A stretch of DNA of 37,655 nt, from positions 1 through 37,655 of the forward strand of contig JAZROQ010000009.1 in assembly GCA_045648765.1 (NCBI GenBank), read 5' to 3'. A program made the position numbers and the translations under genes. The notes under the pieces are model-generated. The model made no database searches. It was given only the letters and a program-made list of their open reading frames with translations, and was not told the DNA's origin. Positions 32,229-37,655 of the stretch are shown here, one piece after another. Position 1 is the first letter of the stretch. Every line of letters begins with the position of its first letter. Source of the DNA: RGIG3009 sp045648765. GTDB lineage: Bacteria > Bacillota > Clostridia > Oscillospirales > Acutalibacteraceae.

Positions 32229-33164
32229 ATGTTAGTAAACATGAACGAAGTGTTGAGACCGGCAAAAGCCAACAAATATGCTGTCGGTTTGTTCAATGCG
32301 GTAAACTTGGAATTGGCGCGCGGTATTATTGCTGCGGCAGAAAGCACTCGCTCTCCCGTTATTATGGGTACGGCGGAAGTGTTGTTGCCGTATGGTCCGT
32401 TGGAAGAAGTGTCTTATTATTTGATTCCGATGGCGAAAAAAGCATCGGTGCCGATTGTTGTTCACTTGGACCACGGTTTGTCGTACGACACTTGTATCAA
32501 AGCATTACAACTCGGTTTCAGTTCCATCATGTATGACTGCTCTACCGATTCCTACGAAGAAAATGTGCGCAAAGTAAAAGAAATGGCAGACATTGCCCAC
32601 TCTTACGGCGCGACCATCGAAGGCGAACTCGGTCACGTTGGCGACAACGAAGGTTCTGCCGAAGGTAGTTCCCACTTGGCAGATCCGTCCAAGTTCTTTA
32701 CCGATCCCAAATTGGCAAAAGATTTTGTCGACAAAACCGGTGTTGACGCGTTGGCTATTGCTGTGGGTAACGCACACGGTGCCTACAAATTACCGCCGAA
32801 ATTGGATTTCGAGCGCATCCGCACGATTGCTAAAACCGTGGATGTTCCGCTGGTGTTGCACGGCGGTTCCGGTTTGACCGACAACGATTTTAAACAAGCT
32901 ATTCACGATGGTATCAGCAAGGTGAACATTTTTACCGATATCAACGTTGCCGCTGTGGAAGCCGAATTTAAAAAATTCTCCAGCATGGAAAAAGGCTTGA
33001 TCGACTTGATCCCCGCTGCTGTGGAAGCTGTCAAACAAGAAACCGCAAAGAAAATGCAATTGTTTGGTTCTGACGGTAAAGTGGCAAACCCTGCTCCCAC
33101 TACTGACGTGGAGGCTATCACCAAATTGGTGGTTGCCGAAGTGTTAAAACGCATGGGCAAATAA
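32229..33164 (+). CDS. Class II (zinc) ketose-(bis)phosphate aldolase with C-terminal tail
   Basis: 311-residue FbaA/GatY-like aldolase that splits a ketose phosphate to DHAP and an aldehyde. Zinc ligands H82, H183 (GNAHG) and H211 (LHGGSG), catalytic D81 in HLDHG and the base-region EGELG at 131-135 are present, with KVNIFTD for phosphate binding. It is about 25 residues longer than the 285 typical for the family: after the last helix, a Ala/Pro-rich linker (281-292) leads to an amphipathic helix (293-311). Strong AAGGAGG site, 27 bases after eutP. Substrate may be fructose-, tagatose- or a deoxy/sulfo-sugar phosphate; housekeeping FBA is less likely given the context. Confidence 0.9.
   Translation: MLVNMNEVLRPAKANKYAVGLFNAVNLELARGIIAAAESTRSPVIMGTAEVLLPYGPLEEVSYYLIPMAKKASVPIVVHLDHGLSYDTCIKALQLGFSSIMYDCSTDSYEENVRKVKEMADIAHSYGATIEGELGHVGDNEGSAEGSSHLADPSKFFTDPKLAKDFVDKTGVDALAIAVGNAHGAYKLPPKLDFERIRTIAKTVDVPLVLHGGSGLTDNDFKQAIHDGISKVNIFTDINVAAVEAEFKKFSSMEKGLIDLIPAAVEAVKQETAKKMQLFGSDGKVANPAPTTDVEAITKLVVAEVLKRMGK
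33105..33161 (+). other. Putative C-terminal encapsulation peptide on the aldolase
   Basis: Residues 293-311 (DVEAITKLVVAEVLKRMGK) form an amphipathic helix with hydrophobic V294, I297, V301, V305, L300, L306 and M309. It is joined to the enzyme by a flexible linker containing N, P, A, T. Length, position and pattern match known microcompartment encapsulation peptides (such as the N-termini of PduD or PduP), which bind shell proteins. Confidence 0.55.
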
Positions 33165-33174
33165 AAGAAGTATT

Positions 33175-33211
33175 AACGCGCAGTTGTTTTGTCGCAACTG
33201 CGCGTTTTTTG
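33175..33211 (+). terminator. Intrinsic terminator of the GRE operon
   Basis: 12-bp perfect stem (33175-33186 with 33195-33206), 8-base loop, T-run. Confidence 0.92.
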
Positions 33212-33338
33212 TTTTTAAAATCAACCGGTGGACACTACTCTCTTGTCGGTAGAGCCTTTTTTTGTTAATCTACCGTGGATACTCAAAAGGTATAGTGATA
33301 AAAGGGGAGAATAGATAGTATTTCTTTTTAGTGTGCGG

Positions 33339-33344
33339 TATACT
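33339..33344 (+). promoter_or_regulatory. Probable -10 box of the degV gene
   Basis: TATACT, 45 bases before the ATG; the -35 position (33316-33321) is poor. Region 33211-33338 contains no gene; an inverted repeat CGGTAGA/TCTACCG at 33248-33276 is of unknown role. Confidence 0.35.
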
Positions 33345-33389
33345 GATAGAGGCTTTTGAAAGGTTATATATTTTTTCGAGGAGAGTATT

Positions 33390-34229
33390 ATGATGTACAA
33401 CATGAAAATTGTTGCTGATTCCACTGCGGATACCACGTGCTTGGAAGGTTTCCCTTTTTCTTCTGTTCCATTAAAAATTATCACTGCGGAAAAAGAATAC
33501 GTTGACGACACGTTAGTTGATGTGGAGGGAATGGTGAGAGATTTATCGTCTTACAAAGGAAAATCTTCCACGTCGTGTCCTAATCCGGAAGATTGGTTGA
33601 CTTCTTTTGAAGACTATGAGAATATTTTTTGCGTTACGATTACAAAGGAATTGTCAGGTAGTTATAACGCGGCGATGATTGCTAAAAACATATACGAAGA
33701 GCAACACCCGGGACGAAAAGTGTTTGTTATCAACTCTCTTTCGGCAGGACCGGAATTAAAATTAATTATTGAAAAATTGGCCTTTTACATTCGTCAGGGA
33801 TTTGATTTTGAAAAAATTTGTTGTGAGATTCAAGAATACCAAAAAACCACCGCATTACTTTTTGTGTTAAGTTCTATGAAAAACTTAGCCAACAACGGCA
33901 GAGTGAGTCCGCTTGTTGCAAAAACAGTTGGTTTGCTTGGTATTCGCATTGTGGGCAAAGCGAGCGACAAAGGTGATTTGCAACCGCTGGACAAGTGTCG
34001 GGGCGAGGAAAAGGCGTTGGATACCGTTGTTCTTCGAATGCAAGAAAGCGGTTTTAAAGCGGGGAGGGTACGTATTGCTCACTGCTTTAACCAACAAGCG
34101 GCAGAGCAATTAAAAGACAAAATCCAAGCCATTGCAGAGGATGTGTCGATAGAGATTTATCCTTGCGGTGCCCTTTGCAGTTTTTATGCCGAAAAAGGCG
34201 GTTTGTTAATAGGGTTTGAGAAGAACTGA
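33390..34229 (+). CDS. DegV-family fatty-acid-binding protein
   Basis: 279-residue DegV (FakB-like) protein that binds a fatty acid for phosphorylation by a FakA kinase. The N-terminal KIVADSTAD motif (T and S bind the carboxylate), the SCPNPEDW loop, the SGSYNAA segment and VINSLSAGPEL helix are typical, and the C-terminal domain has RIAHCFNQQAAEQL. Full length for the family. GAGGAG precedes the ATG. No fakA gene is in the window. Confidence 0.9.
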   Translation: MMYNMKIVADSTADTTCLEGFPFSSVPLKIITAEKEYVDDTLVDVEGMVRDLSSYKGKSSTSCPNPEDWLTSFEDYENIFCVTITKELSGSYNAAMIAKNIYEEQHPGRKVFVINSLSAGPELKLIIEKLAFYIRQGFDFEKICCEIQEYQKTTALLFVLSSMKNLANNGRVSPLVAKTVGLLGIRIVGKASDKGDLQPLDKCRGEEKALDTVVLRMQESGFKAGRVRIAHCFNQQAAEQLKDKIQAIAEDVSIEIYPCGALCSFYAEKGGLLIGFEKN

Positions 34230-34236
34230 CAGTATA

Positions 34237-34277
34237 AAAAAGGAGCGGTTGTTACATTGTAACAACCGCTCCTTTTT
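34237..34277. terminator. Bidirectional intrinsic terminator
   Basis: 19-bp stem including flanking A and T runs (34237-34255 with 34259-34277), 3-base loop, between convergent degV and ilvE. Confidence 0.93.
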
Positions 34278-34285
34278 ATGTTTAC

Positions 34286-35353
34286 TTATTGAATGGGATG
34301 TGTCCAACCGTAGGTATCTTCCAAAGTACCCCATTGAATACCGGTCAAGGTATCATACAGGTACTGTGTGGTTTTACCGATTTGACCGTTGTTGATGCAA
34401 TATTTTTTGCCGTTGTAGGCAAGTTCGCCGATGGGGGAAACCACAGCGGCGGTACCGCAACCCCAGGCTTCTTCCAGTTTGCCTGCTTCCAACGCGGCAA
34501 TCAATTCGTCAACGCTGATTAAGCGTTCGCTGACAGCGTAGCCTTCGTTTCTAAGCAATTCCAAGCAAGACTTGCGGGTGATACCCGGCAAAATGGAACC
34601 TGCCAATTTCGGTGTGACTACTTCGCCGTCGATTTTAAACATAACGTTCATGGCGCCAACTTCTTCGATGTATTTGCGCTCGACACCGTCAAGCCACAAC
34701 ACTTGGGAGTAACCTTGTTGGGCGGCACGTTCACCGGCACGGTTGCTGGCGGCGTAGTTACCGCCGCATTTGGCTTCGCCGGTACCACCGCGAACAGCAC
34801 GAACATCTTCGGATTCAATCATGATTTTTACGGGATTGATACCTTCGGGATAGTAACTGCCGACAGGGGAAGTGATAATCACAAATGTGGCATTGTGCAC
34901 GGCGTGAACACCCAAAGATTCGTCGTTTCCGAACATAAAAGGACGAATGTAAAGAGAAGTGCCTTCTTCACTGGGCACCCAATCCTTTTCGTGCTCAATA
35001 AAGGTGGTGAGAATTTGCAAGGCATCTTCTTCGGGAATGGTCGGCAAGCACATACGTTCTGCCGAACGATTCATACGACGAATGTTTTCGAGCGGCCGAA
35101 AAAGTTGAACGCTGCCATCGGCTTTGCGATAAGCTTTCAAGCCTTCAAAAATTTCCGAACCGTAGTGCAACACGGTGGAAGCCGGATGAAGGGCAATTCG
35201 ACCAAAGGGGATGATGCGCGCATCGTGCCAACCTTTTTCTGCCGAGTATTCCATTTGGAACATGTGGTCAGTGAAAATCTTGCCAAACCCCAAAGCGGCA
35301 TTCTTATCCGGTTTTGCAGAGGGGGTCGTGGTGTTTGTTACGGAAATGTTCAT
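34286..35353 (-). CDS. ilvE: Branched-chain amino acid aminotransferase
   Basis: 355-residue fold-type IV PLP enzyme that interconverts Leu/Ile/Val and their 2-oxoacids. YGSEIFEGLKAYR, RLFRPLENIRRMNRSAERM-type region, the PLP lysine in GEAKCGGNYA and WLDGVERKYIEEVGAMN agree with the long eukaryote-like BCAT group. SD AAGGAAG is upstream. It follows the oxidoreductase gamma gene by 15 bases on the same strand, so it should supply branched-chain 2-oxoacids to that enzyme or use them in reverse for amino acid synthesis. Confidence 0.95.
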   Translation of the reverse strand: MNISVTNTTTPSAKPDKNAALGFGKIFTDHMFQMEYSAEKGWHDARIIPFGRIALHPASTVLHYGSEIFEGLKAYRKADGSVQLFRPLENIRRMNRSAERMCLPTIPEEDALQILTTFIEHEKDWVPSEEGTSLYIRPFMFGNDESLGVHAVHNATFVIITSPVGSYYPEGINPVKIMIESEDVRAVRGGTGEAKCGGNYAASNRAGERAAQQGYSQVLWLDGVERKYIEEVGAMNVMFKIDGEVVTPKLAGSILPGITRKSCLELLRNEGYAVSERLISVDELIAALEAGKLEEAWGCGTAAVVSPIGELAYNGKKYCINNGQIGKTTQYLYDTLTGIQWGTLEDTYGWTHPIQ

Positions 35354-35368
35354 GCTATCGCTTCCTTT

Positions 35369-35905
35369 TTAATAATCTCGTCCCAAACGCAAAGCGTTCA
35401 TATTAACTTCTAACATGTCGCTGCGCTTGGCGGAAATAACTTTTTTAAGAGCATCTCGGACACTCTCTTCGTTTTCAAAGCCGCCCGTTTCTTGCAAAAC
35501 TTTGCCCATAAGAACCATGTTGGAAAGCGTGGGGAAACCGTTTTCATCCGCTATTTTGGTGGCAGGAACGTAAAACACTTTCACGTCGGTACGTTTGATT
35601 TTGCGTTCTACTAATGTGGAGTCAACAAAAATCATACCGCCGGGAACCACGCTGTCTTCGTATTTATCAAGCGAGGGTAAGTTGAGGGTGATTAAAACAT
35701 CGGGATTGGAAACAATGGGGGAGCCGACCGGTTGATCGCTGATAATGACACCGCAACTAGCCGTGCCACCGCGCATTTCCGGACCGTAGGAGGGTAACCA
35801 ACTGACGTTAGCGCCATCAGTCAAGCCTTTGTATGCCAAAAATTTTCCGGAAAATAAAATGCCTTGTCCGCCGAAACCGGCAAATAAATATTGTGTTGTG
35901 TTCAT
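35369..35905 (-). CDS. 2-oxoacid:ferredoxin oxidoreductase, gamma subunit
   Basis: 178-residue gamma subunit of a ferredoxin-dependent 2-oxoacid oxidoreductase. GFGGQGILFSGKFLAY at the start and SYGPEMRGGTASCGVI are the family signatures. The ATG at 35905 has GAGGTGAC at good spacing; GTG at 35914 would overlap that site. It is 12 bases downstream of the beta gene. With the aminotransferase next door, the most likely substrates are 2-ketoisovalerate and related branched-chain acids (VOR type), giving acyl-CoA and reduced ferredoxin. A 2-oxoglutarate (KOR) type remains possible. Confidence 0.92.
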   Translation of the reverse strand: MNTTQYLFAGFGGQGILFSGKFLAYKGLTDGANVSWLPSYGPEMRGGTASCGVIISDQPVGSPIVSNPDVLITLNLPSLDKYEDSVVPGGMIFVDSTLVERKIKRTDVKVFYVPATKIADENGFPTLSNMVLMGKVLQETGGFENEESVRDALKKVISAKRSDMLEVNMNALRLGRDY

Positions 35906-35917
35906 AAACGTCACCTC

Positions 35918-36658
35918 TTATTCTGCCGAACGGTCTTTGTAAACGCCAAGCGGATAGTACGGGATCATTTTTTCGTTAATCCATTCCAATGCTTTGGCGG
36001 GTGTCATACCCCAGTTGGTCGGGCAAGTAGAAAGCACTTCCACCAAGGAGAAACCTTTGTTGTTCACTTGATTTTCAAAAGCTTTTTTAATGGCCTTTTT
36101 GGCTTTTTTGACATTTTGTACGGAGTTTACCGTAACGCGTTCCAAATATTCCGGACCTTCGAGTTGCGACAACATTTCGCACACTTTAATCGGGAAACCG
36201 CAGTGGTTAACGTCACGACCGTACGGAGAAGTTTGGGTGATTTGACCCGGCAGGGAAGTCGGTGCCATTTGACCGCCGGTCATACCGTAAATGGCGTTAT
36301 TGATAAAAATAACGGTAATATTTTCGTTGCGGGCGGCGGCATGTACGGTTTCGGCCATACCAATGGATGCCAAGTCACCGTCACCTTGGTAGGTGAAAAC
36401 AATGTTGTTCGGATCGGAACGTTTGACACCGGTGGCAACTGCGGGTGCACGACCATGAGCGGCTTCAATCATATCGCAAGCGAAATAATCGTAGGCCATA
36501 ACCGAGCATCCAACAGGAGCAATACCAATGGTTTTTCCCTCGATACCTAATTCGTCAATTACTTCTGCAACCAAGCGGTGCACAATACCGTGTGTACAGC
36601 CGGGGCAGTAGTGCAAAGGCATATCGGTAAGGGCTTTCGGTTTATCAAAAACAATCAT
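35918..36658 (-). CDS. 2-oxoacid:ferredoxin oxidoreductase, beta (TPP) subunit
   Basis: 246-residue thiamine-pyrophosphate-binding subunit. YCPGCTHG at 17-24 and the TPP/Mg motif GDGDLASIG...NN near 90-115 are complete; IYGMTGGQMAPTS follows. The ATG overlaps the alpha stop by one base (TAATG). It catalyses oxidative decarboxylation of the 2-oxoacid with electrons passing to ferredoxin. Order alpha-beta-gamma is as expected for VOR/KOR. Confidence 0.94.
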   Translation of the reverse strand: MIVFDKPKALTDMPLHYCPGCTHGIVHRLVAEVIDELGIEGKTIGIAPVGCSVMAYDYFACDMIEAAHGRAPAVATGVKRSDPNNIVFTYQGDGDLASIGMAETVHAAARNENITVIFINNAIYGMTGGQMAPTSLPGQITQTSPYGRDVNHCGFPIKVCEMLSQLEGPEYLERVTVNSVQNVKKAKKAIKKAFENQVNNKGFSLVEVLSTCPTNWGMTPAKALEWINEKMIPYYPLGVYKDRSAE

Positions 36659-37655
36659 TACTTGTCACCTCCGTTGTGAGCAGCCTTAATGGCATCCAGC
36701 ACTTGTTCGGGCGAAGGAATCATACCGCCGGCGCGATTGCACAAAGTAACCGGTACTTTGCAACCTGTGGCAAGGCGGACATCTTCGATCATTTGTCCCA
36801 TGGAAAGTTCCACAGAAATAAAGGATTTTACTTTTTCTGCTGCTTTGGCAAATTGTTTTGTGGGGAACGGCCACAAGGTGATAGGACGAATCAAACCGAC
36901 CTTGATTCCTTGTTTGCGGGCTTCGTTAATAGCGTTTTTGGAAACACGGGCGGCAATGCCAAAAGCGGCAATGCAAATTTCCGCGTCATCCATCATGTAT
37001 TCTTCGCACAGCACTTCGTTTTCTTCGATGTAGCGATAGCGCTCATAGCGTTCGAAGTTTGTGCGTTCCAATTCTTCCGGTTTTAAGAATAGGGAATTTA
37101 CAATGTTATGTTCACGTTCACAGTTGGTGCCGGTGACAGCCCACGGTTTTTCCACAGGTGCTTCGGTTTTGAAATCCAAAGAAACCGGTTCCATCATTTG
37201 TCCCATGGTACCGTCTGCCAAAATCATGGTAGTCATGCGATATTTATCGGCAAGGTCAAAGCCTTTCACAGTCAATTCTGCCATTTCTTGAACCGAAGCG
37301 GGGGCCAAGACAATCATATGGAAGTCGCCGTGTGCTGCGCCTTTGGTCGCTTGGAAGTAGTCGGATTGCGAAGGTTGAATACCGCCAAGACCGGGGCCGC
37401 CGCGTTGTACGTTGACAATCAAAGAGGGCAAATCCGCACCGGCAAGGTAGGAGATACCTTCGCCTTTGAGCGAGATTCCGGGGCTTGACGAGGAAGTCAT
37501 TACGCGTTTTCCGGTAGCGGCAACACCGTATACCATATTGATAGCGGGGATTTCACTTTCCGCTTGCAGAAAGGTACCACCGATTTTGGGCATTCTTTTT
37601 GCCATGTATGCCGCGATTTCGGTTTGCGGAGTGATCGGGTAGCCGAAATAGTGAC
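36658..37655 (-). CDS. 2-oxoacid:ferredoxin oxidoreductase, alpha subunit (5' end outside window)
   Basis: Frame is open to the right edge, so the N-terminus is missing. The visible protein starts HYFGYPITPQTEIAAYM, just before the usual first motif YPITPxxE, so only some 15-35 residues are lost. QAESEIPAINMVYGVAATGKRVMTSSSSPGISLK and the RGGPGLGG motif are typical of KorA/VorA. The C-terminal transketolase-like domain ends GGMIPSPEQVLDAI. A short ferredoxin-like delta subunit often precedes alpha and may lie just outside the window. Apparent ATG 37605 is internal. Confidence 0.93.
   Translation of the reverse strand, partial: HYFGYPITPQTEIAAYMAKRMPKIGGTFLQAESEIPAINMVYGVAATGKRVMTSSSSPGISLKGEGISYLAGADLPSLIVNVQRGGPGLGGIQPSQSDYFQATKGAAHGDFHMIVLAPASVQEMAELTVKGFDLADKYRMTTMILADGTMGQMMEPVSLDFKTEAPVEKPWAVTGTNCEREHNIVNSLFLKPEELERTNFERYERYRYIEENEVLCEEYMMDDAEICIAAFGIAARVSKNAINEARKQGIKVGLIRPITLWPFPTKQFAKAAEKVKSFISVELSMGQMIEDVRLATGCKVPVTLCNRAGGMIPSPEQVLDAIKAAHNGGDK

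Noticed and set aside
3616..33164. A sulfonate-degradation system linking the YeiH-type exporter to the glycyl radical enzyme
   Set aside because: The exporter lies over 23 kb away with its own promoter and terminator. No sulfonate importer, sulfolactaldehyde reductase or sulfoacetaldehyde enzyme is present. The GRE substrate cannot be fixed by motif reading alone.
33248..33276. Inverted repeat CGGTAGA/TCTACCG before degV as a terminator
   Set aside because: The T-run lies in the loop and not after the stem, and no gene ends nearby that still needs a terminator.

Overview
The window looks like a chromosomal segment of a strictly anaerobic, spore-forming low-to-moderate-GC Gram-positive bacterium, most likely an uncultured member of the Clostridia (Oscillospirales/Ruminococcaceae type). 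The evidence is: AAGGAGG/GGTGAT Shine-Dalgarno sites with several TTG and GTG starts; a SigH-like sigma factor and a SpoIIQ-like M23 protein; diadenylate cyclase CdaA with its YbbR partner; a CD1247-type acidic protein; and oxygen-sensitive enzymes (two-subunit Fe-S fumarase, glycyl radical enzyme, ferredoxin-dependent 2-oxoacid oxidoreductase). The taxon is inferred. No rRNA, intact tRNA, IS element, phage gene or CRISPR array was found.

Layout. 1-3.6 kb: end of a DeoR-type regulator, then an operon of fumarase alpha, fumarase beta and a GH36 alpha-galactosidase. 3.6-5.9 kb: a YeiH-type exporter and an ArsB/SLC13-type permease, divergently transcribed. 6-10.4 kb: SigH-like factor, a decayed tRNA-like sequence, a zinc-ribbon protein, a PAP2-acyltransferase pair, a SpoIIQ-like M23 protein behind a sigma-F-like promoter, and an SDR. 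10.5-21.2 kb: mostly housekeeping genes (rlmB, a catalytically degenerate P-type-ATPase-like membrane protein, EF-G-like GTPase, efp, CD1247-type protein, ruvX, a DUF3343/cysteine-desulfurase pair, cdaA-cdaR). 21.2-27.8 kb: AraC regulator divergent from a GH4 alpha-galactosidase (melA), an RsgI-like lipoprotein, a deacetylase-like protein divergent from a second AraC regulator, nadE and a VOC protein.

28-33.2 kb: the most interesting region, a compact five-gene operon with its own promoter and terminator. It encodes a glycyl radical enzyme, a short activating enzyme, one EutS/PduU-type microcompartment shell protein, an EutP/PduV-type GTPase, and a class II aldolase carrying a C-terminal amphipathic tail that looks like an encapsulation peptide. 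The vertex protein, canonical hexamers and aldehyde/alcohol dehydrogenases of known microcompartments are absent here, so this is either a satellite locus or an undescribed minimal system. 33.4-37.7 kb: a DegV lipid-binding protein, then on the minus strand a ferredoxin-dependent 2-oxoacid oxidoreductase (alpha truncated by the window edge, beta, gamma) followed by a branched-chain aminotransferase, probably a branched-chain amino acid oxidation module.

Transcription units are well punctuated. Most are closed by strong, often bidirectional hairpins, and many begin at sigma-A promoters with 17-base spacing.
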